Assembly (NCBI RefSeq): GCF_026540895.1
Contig: NZ_JALNUR010000003.1
Location: 62,001 to 126,000, forward strand
Reading direction: 5' to 3'
DNA: 64,000 nt
Source: Sphingomonas sp. GM_Shp_1
GTDB taxonomy: Bacteria; Pseudomonadota; Alphaproteobacteria; Sphingomonadales; Sphingomonadaceae
Shown here: positions 1-8,619 of the stretch, one piece after another
Numbering within the stretch: position 1 is the first letter of the stretch
Layout of the letters: each line of letters opens with the position of its first letter
Program-made: the position numbers and the translations under genes
The notes under the pieces: model-generated
What the model was told of the DNA's origin: nothing
What the model saw: the letters and a program-made list of their open reading frames with translations, nothing else
Database searches by the model: none

Positions 1-440
1 AAGATTTGGGTCGCGCGGCTGTTGTTCGCGCAGAAGTCGACCAGTTCGGCCTGACTCCGCGCCAGATCGGGCAGGTCGGCGGGAAGGTCGTCGAACAGGA
101 TGGCGAGGTCGTCGATGCCCAACGCGTCGAGCTGCCGCAGCTTCCGCGTCAGCGCCGCACGGGATTCCTCGTTGAAAGGGTGCGTGCTGCCCGCCGGGGT
201 CAGCGCCACGCCGAAGCGCACGCCCAGTCTCCTGCACTCGGCGGCGAAGGCGGCCAGCGGGGCGAACTGTTCCGGCGCATGCGGCTCGCGCCAGCGGCGG
301 CGCAGGAACGGGTCGGCCTTGGGCCCGTAATGATAGAAACGATAGCCCGCGCCCGCCAGCGTGCGGAGCACCGTGGTACGGTCCGCCCAACTCCACGGCT
401 TGCCGAAAAAGCCTTCGATCACGCCCAGGTTCAGCGCCAT
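1..440 (-). CDS. GH84-type beta-N-acetylglucosaminidase, N-terminal part (cut by window edge)
   Basis: The first 146 residues are visible; the gene continues beyond base 1. The product begins MALNLGVIEGFFGKPWSW, the strand-1 signature of the GH84 (O-GlcNAcase/NagJ-type) barrel. This is followed by FYHYGPKADPFLRRRWREPH and later AILFDDL, whose two aspartates match the catalytic Asp-Asp pair of GH84 substrate-assisted hydrolysis. The ATG at 440 lies inside the end of the upstream serine hydrolase gene (10-nt overlap), so the genes are translationally coupled. The catalytic domain starts at residue 5, leaving no room for a signal peptide, so the enzyme should be cytoplasmic. It is third in an operon with dld and a serine hydrolase, opposite anmK/murQ. 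A role in cutting GlcNAc from imported muropeptides or disaccharides is inferred. The family call is firm; the substrate is not. Confidence 0.85.
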   Translation of the reverse strand, partial: MALNLGVIEGFFGKPWSWADRTTVLRTLAGAGYRFYHYGPKADPFLRRRWREPHAPEQFAPLAAFAAECRRLGVRFGVALTPAGSTHPFNEESRAALTRKLRQLDALGIDDLAILFDDLPADLPDLARSQAELVDFCANNSRATQI

Positions 441-1756
441 GTCTTCTCCTTGTTGCGATTGTCGAGCACCGTCGCCACCGCCTCCCGCAGCACCGTCTCG
501 CGCAGGGTGTCGAGCGCGGGGTAGGGCTCGCCGTCCGGCCGATGGACCCGGTTGGTGAGCAGCACGACGGTCATGTCTAGTTGTGGGGAAAAGGCGAACC
601 AGGTGCCGGTAAAGCCCGAATGGCCGTAAAAGGTTGCGGCAATCCCGGCGAGCTGCGTCTTGTGGAAGCCCAGCGCCTGATCGGCGTCGAACGGCGTCTG
701 CTCGAACGCGGCGACCGTCGGCGCGGGTGCGAGCCGCCAACGGCCATAGCAGCCCCCGTTCAACAGCGCCTGCGCATAGCGGGCAAGATCGGTCGCGGTC
801 GAGAACAGCCCGGCATGCCCCGCCACACCGCGCCAGCCGAGTGCCGCATTGGCATCGTTCGCCTCGCCGACCAGCACATGGTTTCGATATCCGACAAAGG
901 GCCGGGAAGGAGGGAAGGACGCGGCGGGATAGGGTTTGCCGGTCTCCGCCATGCGCCGCTGATACGCGTCACCCTGCGATGTCGCGGCGGCACGTCGGCG
1001 CAAGGTCGATGACGGGAGGAAGCCGGTATCGGTCATGCCGAGCGGGCGATAGAGTTTCTCGCCGACATAGCGGTCCAGCTTCATGCCCGCGACCCGTTCG
1101 ACGACCGCCCCCAGCAGCATGAAGCCAAGGTCCGAATAGGCGAAGCGCGAGCCCACCGGATAGCGGAGCGGCAAGGCCGCCAGATAGGGCAGTGTCTCGC
1201 CCGAGGCGTCGCGGTGGAGCCAGGTCGGCTGCCATTCCCAAAGGCCCGCACGATGGGTCAGCAACTGACGGATCGTGATGTCCGCCTTGTCGGTCCCTCG
1301 GAACGCGGGCAGCAGCGCGCCCAGCCGGTCGTCGAGGGACAGGCGGCCGGTGCCCACGAGATGCAGGATCGCTGCGGTCGTGGCCTCGATCTTGGTCACG
1401 GAGGCCATGTCGAAGAGGGTATCGACGGTCATCGCTCGCGGCGTGGCGAGCGTGTGCAGCGTGCCGTCCGGAGCCGTGGTCAGCGTCTGGGCATGGCCGA
1501 AGGCCGCGCGATGGACGATGCGCCCGCGATCGGTCACGAGCAGCACCGCGCCGGGATAGAGCGTGCCGACGCCGCCGCGTACCGCCGCGTCGATCCGGGC
1601 GAAGCGCGTGTCGTCGGCGCGTGAGAGCGGGGCGCTCAGGACCGGGCAGGCGGCTGGTGCTGCGAACGCGGGCTCGGCCCAGACGGCGAGCCAAGCGAGA
1701 AGCGGGACGATGCGGGCGCGGCGGGTTCGCGCGGCTCGAAACTTCATGCGCTCCAT
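431..1756 (-). CDS. Exported serine hydrolase, beta-lactamase/class C-like fold
   Basis: 441 residues, with a basic N-terminus, a hydrophobic stretch and an AFAAPAA cleavage-like site near residue 33, indicating export. The penicillin-binding/AmpC-type motifs are in order: S119-V-T-K122 (nucleophile and general base), Y207-S-D (in place of Y-x-N) and H379-S-G (in place of K-T-G). These fit the EstB/AmpC-like carboxypeptidase-esterase family rather than a true beta-lactamase. Start chosen at 1756 (MERMKF) because the longer open frame upstream has no signal peptide and overlaps dld; the ATG at 1747 is an alternative. It lies between dld and a GH84 gene. A related serine hydrolase (ybbE) sits in the MurNAc operon of Bacillus subtilis, so trimming stem peptides from muropeptides is a reasonable inference. 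The exact reaction is unproven. Confidence 0.85.
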   Translation of the reverse strand: MERMKFRAARTRRARIVPLLAWLAVWAEPAFAAPAACPVLSAPLSRADDTRFARIDAAVRGGVGTLYPGAVLLVTDRGRIVHRAAFGHAQTLTTAPDGTLHTLATPRAMTVDTLFDMASVTKIEATTAAILHLVGTGRLSLDDRLGALLPAFRGTDKADITIRQLLTHRAGLWEWQPTWLHRDASGETLPYLAALPLRYPVGSRFAYSDLGFMLLGAVVERVAGMKLDRYVGEKLYRPLGMTDTGFLPSSTLRRRAAATSQGDAYQRRMAETGKPYPAASFPPSRPFVGYRNHVLVGEANDANAALGWRGVAGHAGLFSTATDLARYAQALLNGGCYGRWRLAPAPTVAAFEQTPFDADQALGFHKTQLAGIAATFYGHSGFTGTWFAFSPQLDMTVVLLTNRVHRPDGEPYPALDTLRETVLREAVATVLDNRNKEKTWR

Positions 1757-1847
1757 CGCTTCGCCATAGCATGCCGACGGACGGCCACCCATTCCACCAT
1801 GGCGGACGACCATAAATGCTGGCCATGGCCCCGGGCGCGACGGGCTC

Positions 1848-3557
1848 TCAAGCCGGACCGTCCGATGCGTCGCTCCAGTGGCGCGCACGGGGCGTCTGGC
1901 CGATGCCGGGATTGAGCTGGTTTCGCGGATCGATCCGGCGGTAGAATTCGGCCAGCGCGGGCGGTGCCACATAGAGATGGCCGACGTTATGCTCGGCCGG
2001 ATATTGCGCCCCGCGCGCGTCGAGCAATGTCCATAGCGCATGCTCGAACGCCACGGGGTCGGTGCCTTTTCGGACGATATAGTCCTGATGGAAGACGTGG
2101 CAGAAGAAATGACCGTAATAGAGCGCGTGAATGACTTGGGCGTCGAGCGCGGGCGGCAATGTCTCGGTCCATGTCTCGGCATTGCGGGGCAGCGCGACGT
2201 CGAGCGCGACGATATCGGCGACGGCGTCGGCGCGCACTGCGCGGTAGCGGACCGCCGCACCCGCCGCGACGAACCGGTGGAGGAACGCCTTGGCGCTGTC
2301 CGCCGCGCTACATTGGACATGGTCGCCCGCGTCGTCGCCGGGAAACAGCCGGGCGAGCAGGGCGCGGGTCTGGTCGATCTGGTCGCCCGACACCTTCAGC
2401 ATCAGGTGATGCGCGAAGCGATCGCGATAGGTCCGCATCCAGGCGGGCAGGCGATCCGGTATGAACCGCCCCGCCGCTTGCAGCAGGCGGTCGCTCAACC
2501 CCCGGGACATGTGATCGGCCACGGCATCGAAGCGGGCCTTGGCGGCGAAAAGCGCAGGCAGCCGGTCGGTCCCCAGCCGCTCGATCGCGAAGAAGGTGTC
2601 GCGGCCATAACGATCCGCCACGTCGAAAGCGGTGCGGTGCATATATTCGCCCGCGATCGGCAGCCTGTCGAAATCGCGCAACATCGTCCGCCGCAGATCG
2701 GTCAGGCGGTCGGGTTCATTGGTGCCGATATAGAAGGTGGCGGTGCCCTCTTCGCGCGCGAAGGTGTCCAGGCGCACCGCGAAGACGATCAGCTTGCCCG
2801 CACTTCCCGCCGCCTCGAACAGACAGCGTGGGTCGGCGTTGAAGCGGGCGGGCACATCGCTGTCGATCGCGCGGACATGCTCGGCATAGCGGTGATCGTG
2901 CGCCCATCGATCGCCCGCATCCTCGATATCGGCGTCGCTGAACTCGCCGCGATCGAGGCGGGACAGGATCGTCTCCGGCTCGTCGCCTAGCGCGATGCCC
3001 AGATGATTGACCAGGGTCAGGCGGCCATCGGGCTCGACCGCGGCGAACAGGGCCAACTGGGTATAGGCGGGCCCGCGCCGGACCAGCGAACCGCCCGAAT
3101 TGTTGCAGATGCCGCCGACGACCGACGCCCCGAAACAGGATGACCCGATCACCGAATGCGGCTCTCGTCCATAAGGTCGCAGGGCCTGTTCGAGTTCGTA
3201 CAGGGTCGCGCCGGGCAGGCACACCACCTGCTCGCCCTCTCGGATCACGGTAAGCCGCGACAATCGCGTGGTGCTGATGATGACGAGGCCGCCCGGATAA
3301 TCATCGCCGTCTGGCGTGGAGCCACCAGTCAGCCCGGTGTTCGACGCTTGCAGGAGGATCGAGACATCGGCGGCGACGCAGGCCTGTGCGACGCGCCACA
3401 TCTCGACCAGACTGCCCGGTCGCACCACGGCGATGGCCGGTCCCCCGCCGGTGCGATAGCCTTTGCGGAACCGGGCCGTGGCACGCGCCGCAGTCAGGAC
3501 GTGGCGGCGACCGACCGTCGCGCGCAGCCGGGCGAGCAGCGGTGCGGTGTCGGTCAT
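1848..3557 (-). CDS. dld: Quinone-dependent D-lactate dehydrogenase (Dld type)
   Basis: 569 residues, the size of E. coli Dld (571). The FAD-binding half shows QASNTGLTGGSTPDG and REPHSVIGSSC followed by GGICNNSGGSLVRRGPAYT. The C-terminal membrane-association domain contains HHLMLKVSGD, KAFLHRFVAAGAAVRY, HFFCHVFHQDYIVRKG and RGAQYPAEHNVGHLY, all close to the E. coli protein. It oxidises D-lactate to pyruvate and feeds electrons to quinone at the inner face of the cytoplasmic membrane. Start set at 3557 (MTDTAPLL) to match the family N-terminus; an ATG at 3578 is possible and neither has a strong ribosome-binding site. It is first in a minus-strand operon divergent from anmK/murQ. MurQ releases D-lactate from MurNAc-6-P, so this enzyme closes the pathway. 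Confidence 0.93.
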   Translation of the reverse strand: MTDTAPLLARLRATVGRRHVLTAARATARFRKGYRTGGGPAIAVVRPGSLVEMWRVAQACVAADVSILLQASNTGLTGGSTPDGDDYPGGLVIISTTRLSRLTVIREGEQVVCLPGATLYELEQALRPYGREPHSVIGSSCFGASVVGGICNNSGGSLVRRGPAYTQLALFAAVEPDGRLTLVNHLGIALGDEPETILSRLDRGEFSDADIEDAGDRWAHDHRYAEHVRAIDSDVPARFNADPRCLFEAAGSAGKLIVFAVRLDTFAREEGTATFYIGTNEPDRLTDLRRTMLRDFDRLPIAGEYMHRTAFDVADRYGRDTFFAIERLGTDRLPALFAAKARFDAVADHMSRGLSDRLLQAAGRFIPDRLPAWMRTYRDRFAHHLMLKVSGDQIDQTRALLARLFPGDDAGDHVQCSAADSAKAFLHRFVAAGAAVRYRAVRADAVADIVALDVALPRNAETWTETLPPALDAQVIHALYYGHFFCHVFHQDYIVRKGTDPVAFEHALWTLLDARGAQYPAEHNVGHLYVAPPALAEFYRRIDPRNQLNPGIGQTPRARHWSDASDGPA

Positions 3558-3693
3558 GGTGAGCCGAGGGGACGTCATAACCCGAGTAAATACCACTATG
3601 CAGAACGACGCAAGTGGCATGCTATTGGTTTGCATGTGGGTGAGCATCGGCGTAGGATGTCCCATCGCATGAAGATCGGATCGGGAGCATGGA
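3558..3693. promoter_or_regulatory. Divergent promoter region between dld and the anmK operon
   Basis: This 136-nt spacer must hold both promoters of the amino-sugar island. It contains AATACCAC at 3590-3597, also found upstream of the TonB receptor gene (5650-5657), and a related GTGGCAT further right. TGGTAT/ATACCA half-sites resemble those bound by NagR/HutC-type GntR regulators, and such a regulator is encoded at the end of the operon. No clear -35/-10 pair was assigned. Confidence 0.5.
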
Positions 3694-4551
3694 ATGCTGA
3701 GGATCGATGTCGCGCTCTCCGATGGCGGGAGCATGGTGAACGAGGATGCGATCGGCCATTATGGCGACGCGGCCTGGGTGATCGACGGGGCTACGGGCGT
3801 CGGTCCATCTCTGCTGGACGCCCCAAGTGACGCGGCCTGGTTCGCGCATACCGCCAACCGGCTGATCGCCGACGCCCTGGCGGAAGATCCGGATCGATCC
3901 ACGATCGAGATATTGCGCCTGGTCATGACGCGCTGCGCCGCCGCGCTGGAGGATGCCCAGCTTCGCGCCGCCGGCGGCACGCATGAGCATCCCTCGGCGG
4001 CCTTTGCCATGATCCGCCGGCAGGGCGACGTCGCCGAGATCACCGCGCTCGCCGACTGTCGCGTGGCGACGGTGGACGATACGGGGACCGCACGATTGTT
4101 CGGCACCTATGCGCTCGATGCGGTCGAGGCGCGGACCCTTGCTACGGTCAAGGCGATCCGCGAGGAAGATCCTCTGATCGATAATGATGCCTTGAAGCTT
4201 CGCCTGTTGCCGGGCCTGAGCGACAATCGCCGTCTCAAAAATCGTGAGGGCGGCTATTGGGTGCTCGGCACCGAGCCCGCCGCTGCGGACCATGTCTGGC
4301 AGACGACGGTGCCGCTCCGGCCCGGTCAGCGCTTCGCCATCGCCAGTGACGGGTTCCTGCGGCTCATCGAGTTGTTCGGAATAGTGACGCCCGCCGATCT
4401 GCTGACGATCGCCACGCCGGAGAACGGGGCCGCTTGGCTTGCACGATTGCGCGATATCGAGAGCGAGCCGGATTCGCTGCTGCGTCATGTCCGTGTGAAG
4501 CGGCACGACGATGCCAGCCTGATCGTCTGCACCTGGGACCCGTCTCGCTGA
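3694..4551 (+). CDS. PP2C-like (PPM family) protein phosphatase domain protein
   Basis: 285 residues, soluble, no signal peptide. The PPM-type metal-site motifs are all present: NED at 16-18, DGATG at 31-35, ADCR at 120-123 (equivalent of the usual GDSR), SDGF at 218-221 and HDDAS at 271-275. The core therefore looks catalytically intact although overall sequence is divergent. The ATG at 3694 follows a GGGAG about 8 nt upstream. The stop overlaps the anmK start (TGATG), so the two are translationally coupled. It is first in the MurNAc salvage operon. A phosphatase in this pathway is not something I recognise from described MurNAc systems. Dephosphorylation of a regulator, of the transporter or of a sugar phosphate are all possible; the target is unknown. 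Confidence 0.75.
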   Translation: MLRIDVALSDGGSMVNEDAIGHYGDAAWVIDGATGVGPSLLDAPSDAAWFAHTANRLIADALAEDPDRSTIEILRLVMTRCAAALEDAQLRAAGGTHEHPSAAFAMIRRQGDVAEITALADCRVATVDDTGTARLFGTYALDAVEARTLATVKAIREEDPLIDNDALKLRLLPGLSDNRRLKNREGGYWVLGTEPAAADHVWQTTVPLRPGQRFAIASDGFLRLIELFGIVTPADLLTIATPENGAAWLARLRDIESEPDSLLRHVRVKRHDDASLIVCTWDPSR

Positions 4552-5648
4552 TGCTGGTGATGGGCTATATGAGCGGGACGTCGCTCGACGGCGTCGACGT
4601 CGCGATGATCGAAACCGATGGCGAGCGGATCGAAGCGTTCGGTCCTACGGCGATGATCCCGTTCACGAGTGCCGAACGCACGACCATCGAGCAGGCGACC
4701 CGCGATGCGCTGGCGTGGAACGGCCATGGCGCGGTGCCGTCGTCGTTCGATGCCGCATCCGACCTCATCGTGCGGCTGCATGTCGAGGCGGGTGAACGGG
4801 TCATCGCGGAAGCCGGGTGCCGCCCGGCATTGGTCGGCTTTCACGGCCAGACGTTGCTCCATCGACCGGAGCGTGGCTTGTCCGTCCAGATCGGCGATCC
4901 CCGGATGCTGGCGAATGCCCTGGGCGTGCCGGTGGTGGCGCAGATGCGGCAGGACGATTTGCGCGCCGGCGGGCAGGGGGCTCCGCTGGTGCCGGTCTAT
5001 CACGCCGCGCTCGCCGACTATCTCGGGCTCACGCGACCGGTCGCGTTCCTCAACGTCGGCGGTGTGGCGAACCTGACCTGGATCGGTGCGGACGGCACGC
5101 TGATCGCGTTCGATACGGGGCCGGGCAACGGTCTGATCGATCAGGTCGTCCAGGCGCGTGGCGCGGGCCGTTATGACGATGGCGGCCGGTTCGCCGCGGC
5201 GGGCAGCGTCGATACGGAGATACTGGCCCGGCTCCTGGCGCACGACTATTTCCGTGGGGAGGGGGCAAAATCGCTCGATCGCTACGACTTTCCGCTCGAC
5301 TGGGCGGCGGCCTGTTCGCTGGAAGACGCCGCCGCGACACTGACGGCTTTCACGGCTGAGGCTGTGGCCCTGGCGGCCTGCATGCTGCCCGCCCCGCCCG
5401 AATGCTGGATCATATGCGGGGGCGGTGGCCATAATCCGGTGCTGATGGCGGCGCTGAGCGATCGACTGGGGATATGCCGGACGGCGGACGAAATCGGCCT
5501 GCGCAGCGATTTCGTCGAGGCCGAGGCGATGGCGTTCCTCGCCGCACGCAGCCTGCATGGCCTGCCGCTGACCTTCCCGGGCACGACCGGCGTCGCCGCA
5601 CCGCTGACGGGCGGGCAGCTATGGTATCCCTCGAGCAATACCAAATGA
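4551..5648 (+). CDS. anmK: Anhydro-N-acetylmuramic acid kinase
   Basis: 365 residues, normal for AnmK. It begins with the ATP-binding signature MGYMSGTSLDGVD and shows GFHGQTLLHRP (97-107) and DDLRAGGQGAPLVP (135-148, with the catalytic Asp most likely D136). FLNVGGVANLTW, FDTGPGN and GGGGHNP follow. The enzyme opens the 1,6-anhydro ring and phosphorylates in one step, giving MurNAc-6-phosphate in the cytoplasm. The start at 4551 shares one base with the preceding stop; a longer upstream reading is out of register with the family N-terminus. MurQ, which consumes its product, is encoded 4.5 kb downstream in the same operon. Half-sites of a possible GntR operator overlap its last codons. Confidence 0.96.
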   Translation: MLVMGYMSGTSLDGVDVAMIETDGERIEAFGPTAMIPFTSAERTTIEQATRDALAWNGHGAVPSSFDAASDLIVRLHVEAGERVIAEAGCRPALVGFHGQTLLHRPERGLSVQIGDPRMLANALGVPVVAQMRQDDLRAGGQGAPLVPVYHAALADYLGLTRPVAFLNVGGVANLTWIGADGTLIAFDTGPGNGLIDQVVQARGAGRYDDGGRFAAAGSVDTEILARLLAHDYFRGEGAKSLDRYDFPLDWAAACSLEDAAATLTAFTAEAVALAACMLPAPPECWIICGGGGHNPVLMAALSDRLGICRTADEIGLRSDFVEAEAMAFLAARSLHGLPLTFPGTTGVAAPLTGGQLWYPSSNTK

Positions 5649-5657
5649 TAATACCAC
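5622..5657. promoter_or_regulatory. Candidate GntR-type operator at the anmK/TonB-receptor junction
   Basis: TGGTAT at 5622-5627 and ATACCA at 5638-5643 form an inverted repeat with a 10-nt spacer containing CTCGAG. AATACCA recurs at 5650-5656, 13 nt after the copy at 5637. The site overlaps the anmK stop and precedes the TonB receptor by about 110 nt. A similar half-site lies in the dld promoter region. The operon encodes a GntR/UTRA regulator whose family uses GT/AC-rich half-sites. Binding is inferred, not shown. Confidence 0.4.
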
Positions 5658-5769
5658 ATCTTTACATGTTGGTGACAGGTATGCATGATCGGCGCGGGTT
5701 TTCCGGCCCGTCGCGCGACATGTTCCACGATAGGCGGACCGGGTTGGGGCATATCAGGGAGGGACTTCG

Positions 5770-8520
5770 ATGATCATGACGTCATACCGACAGAGCGTAG
5801 CCGCAGCCGCACTGGCCGTCGCCCTGATACAGGCACCCGGAGCCGCGCTGGCGCAGACTGGCCCGGCGACGCCCGCTGCTCCCGCGCCCCAGGACGCTTC
5901 GACGACCGGCGACGAGGTGGTGGTAACGGGCACGCGCATTCCCGTTCCGGGCTTGACCTCCAGCAGCCCGGTCGCCTCGACCAGCGAGGAGCAGATCAAG
6001 CTTCGTTCCGCCCTGACGATCGAGGATTTCTCCACCGCCATTCCGCAATTGTCGGGCGGCGTGCGTCAGGGCTCGCAGGGCAGCGATGCGTTCGGCGCCC
6101 AGGTGCTTGAACTGCGCAACTTCGGCCAAAGCCGCTCGCTGGTGCTGATCGACGGCACCCGTGCGGCGCCGTTCAGCTTCCGCAACTCGGTCGACGTCAA
6201 TGCGATTCCTGCCTCGCTCATCAAGCGTGTCGACGTGCTGACCGGCGGCGCGGCGGCGGTTTACGGCGCGGATGCGGTCGCTGGCGTCGTGAACTTCATC
6301 CTCAACGACGAATATGAGGGCATTCGCGGCACCGCGACCAGCCGGTTGTCGGTCCAGGGCGGCGCGCAATATGGCGGCTCGCTGATGCTCGGCACGGGCA
6401 TCGGTGATCGTGGCAACCTAGTGATCGCGGCGGACTATACGCAGCGGGATGGGGTCCGCGCCGGACAGCGCGACTGGGCCGCGACGCCCAACCAGACGAT
6501 CCCAAGCCTCGGTGGCGTCTTTACCGATGTCGCGAGCGGGCGCCGCTTCGGCTTCACCGACGATGGCGCGTTCACGACCAGTCCGTCCGCTACATCCAAC
6601 ATTTCGGCCAGCTATCCGCTGATCTCACCGCTCAAGCGCATCAATGTGGCGGCGCTGTACAAATACGAGATCACGCCGCAGGTCGAACTCTATGGCCGGG
6701 CCATGTATACCAATGCCCGGACCGAGGAGACGGGCACCCCGGGCGCAGCGCCCGCCTCGGTCAACCGCACCGTCGCGATCAGTGCGACCAATCCGTTTCT
6801 GACCGACGCGATCCGCAACCAGTTGACCTTCGTGAACGGCACCGCGCAGGTGAACGTGTCGCGTTCGCTGGCCGAGCTGGGCCTGATCACCTATGCGACC
6901 GAGCGCAACACCTTGCAGGTTCAGACCGGCCTGCGCGGACCGTTGACCGATGCGGTGCGGTGGAACGTCTATGCGCAATATGGCCGCTCGACCGAATCGT
7001 CCCTGATCTCGGGCGACGGCCTCGTCGCCAACGCGGCCGGGGCGAACAATTTCGCGTCGATCGTCAATACGGTGAACATCTTCGGCCCCAACCGGCCCGG
7101 CCTCGCCGCCGCGCTGGGGAGCACGATCGACGGCTTCATCCGCAAGCGCGACCAGTTCGTCACGGCGGGGACGCTCAGCGGTACGCTGGCCGATCTGTTC
7201 TCCCTGCCCGCAGGTCCCATCGGTTTCGCAGCCGGCGTCGAGTATCGGCGTGAAACGGCGAGCATCAATCAGGATAGCGCGCTGCTGTCCGGCAACACCT
7301 ATCGCCAGGGCGTGCAGGCCGCCTATCGCGGGGCGTTCGACGTCATCGAGCTGTATGGCGAAGTCCTTGTCCCGCTGATCCACGACACGCCACTGATCCG
7401 CAAGCTGGACGTGGGCGGGGCCTATCGTCTGTCGGACTATAACCTGTTCGGCACGCACGGCACGTGGAAGGTCGAGGGCAATTGGGAAGTCGACCGCAAC
7501 CTGCGGCTGCGCGGCACCTATCAGCGCGTGTTGCGGACGCCCAATTTCGGCGAGTTCGCCGCCAGCACTTCCTCGCTGCCGCTCAACAGCCTGGTCACGG
7601 TCGATCGTCTGAAGCCGCGCTATGGCGGCGACCCGTGCGTGATCGGCACCGGCAATGCGGCGCAATGCGCGCGGTTCGGTGCCCCGGCGGTAGGCTCCGC
7701 CAATTCCAGCGCCCCCGGCTATCTGACCGGCAATTATTATTATGGCGGCAATCCCGACATCAAGCCGGAGACCGGCTATACGACAACGGCGGGCGTGGTG
7801 TTCACGCCGACCTTCCTGCCGAGCCTGAACCTGACGGTCGACTATTATAACCTCGACCTGCGCGGGGCGGTCGGCGTGATCCAGCCGATCGCGGCGATCA
7901 CGAGCTGCTACATCACCAATCCGACCGCGGGCAATCCGCTGTGCGCACTGGTCACGCGCAACGCGAACGGCACCTTCGCCGATGCCTTCGTCAACAACCA
8001 GAATCTGGGCCGTCTGCTGCAACGCGGCTTCGACATCTCGGCGGCCTATACGCTGCGGGCGGACTGGCTGCCGGGCAAGGGTGTCCGCGCGAGCTATCAG
8101 GGCAACATCGTCACCTCCTATCTGATCCAGGCGAACCCGACCGTGTCGGCGGTGCAGTGCAAGGGCACGTTCGGCGCGACCTGTTCGAGCGACGGCACGA
8201 CGCTGGTCCAGCCGGACTATCGCCACACCGCCGGGCTCGGCTGGCTGCTCGACAAGGGCGTGATCCAGTTCGACTGGCAGCGTATCGGCAAGGTCCGGTC
8301 GAGCACGGTCGGGTCGACCGAGACGCTTCCGGCGCAGGATATCTTCGACCTGTCGGCATCGTACGACTTCACCGATGTCGTGACGATGAGCGCGGGCGTC
8401 TACAATCTGTTCGACAAGACCCCGCCGCGCGTGTCGACCGGCGGTGTCTTCAACACCTTCCCCGACACCTACGACATATTGGGGCGGACGATCGGCTTCT
8501 CGCTGACCGCGCATCTGTGA
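5770..8520 (+). CDS. TonB-dependent outer-membrane receptor of the amino-sugar operon
   Basis: 916 residues with a signal peptide ending near ALAQ (about residue 29), then a TonB-box-like stretch DEVVVTGTRI. The plug domain has RNFGQSRSLVLIDG, DVLTGGAAAVYGADAVAGV and VNFILNDEYEG, and the protein ends with the beta-barrel strand TIGFSLTAHL. Several loop cysteines (DPCVIG...QCARFG, SCYI...LCALV, QCKG...TCSS) look like disulfide pairs in extracellular loops, common in sphingomonad nutrient receptors. The ATG at 5770 follows AGGGAGGG. It lacks the STN signalling domain. Position between anmK and an SSS symporter/murQ suggests uptake of muropeptides or anhydro-muro-disaccharides; the ligand is inferred from context only. 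Confidence 0.9.
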   Translation: MIMTSYRQSVAAAALAVALIQAPGAALAQTGPATPAAPAPQDASTTGDEVVVTGTRIPVPGLTSSSPVASTSEEQIKLRSALTIEDFSTAIPQLSGGVRQGSQGSDAFGAQVLELRNFGQSRSLVLIDGTRAAPFSFRNSVDVNAIPASLIKRVDVLTGGAAAVYGADAVAGVVNFILNDEYEGIRGTATSRLSVQGGAQYGGSLMLGTGIGDRGNLVIAADYTQRDGVRAGQRDWAATPNQTIPSLGGVFTDVASGRRFGFTDDGAFTTSPSATSNISASYPLISPLKRINVAALYKYEITPQVELYGRAMYTNARTEETGTPGAAPASVNRTVAISATNPFLTDAIRNQLTFVNGTAQVNVSRSLAELGLITYATERNTLQVQTGLRGPLTDAVRWNVYAQYGRSTESSLISGDGLVANAAGANNFASIVNTVNIFGPNRPGLAAALGSTIDGFIRKRDQFVTAGTLSGTLADLFSLPAGPIGFAAGVEYRRETASINQDSALLSGNTYRQGVQAAYRGAFDVIELYGEVLVPLIHDTPLIRKLDVGGAYRLSDYNLFGTHGTWKVEGNWEVDRNLRLRGTYQRVLRTPNFGEFAASTSSLPLNSLVTVDRLKPRYGGDPCVIGTGNAAQCARFGAPAVGSANSSAPGYLTGNYYYGGNPDIKPETGYTTTAGVVFTPTFLPSLNLTVDYYNLDLRGAVGVIQPIAAITSCYITNPTAGNPLCALVTRNANGTFADAFVNNQNLGRLLQRGFDISAAYTLRADWLPGKGVRASYQGNIVTSYLIQANPTVSAVQCKGTFGATCSSDGTTLVQPDYRHTAGLGWLLDKGVIQFDWQRIGKVRSSTVGSTETLPAQDIFDLSASYDFTDVVTMSAGVYNLFDKTPPRVSTGGVFNTFPDTYDILGRTIGFSLTAHL

Positions 8521-8543
8521 TCGGATAGCCTTGCCATGGCGTC

Positions 8544-8562
8544 CGGCCCGATCCGCGGGCCG
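8544..8562 (+). other. Intercistronic hairpin between receptor and symporter genes
   Basis: CGGCCCG (8544-8550) and CGGGCCG (8556-8562) form a perfect 7-bp stem with a 5-nt loop in the 99-nt gap. There is no following T-run. It may stabilise or process the upstream message so that the receptor is made in excess of the inner-membrane genes; this is inference. Confidence 0.4.
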
Positions 8563-8619
8563 GGCGCATTCGCTTCATGCCCGTGGACGTTCGGTCCCGG
8601 GCGATCGGAGTATGCTTCG

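Noticed and set aside
1757-2320. N-terminal extension of the serine hydrolase reading frame over dld
   Set aside because: The extension is antisense-frame noise inside dld, has no family similarity, and the signal peptide begins at 1756.
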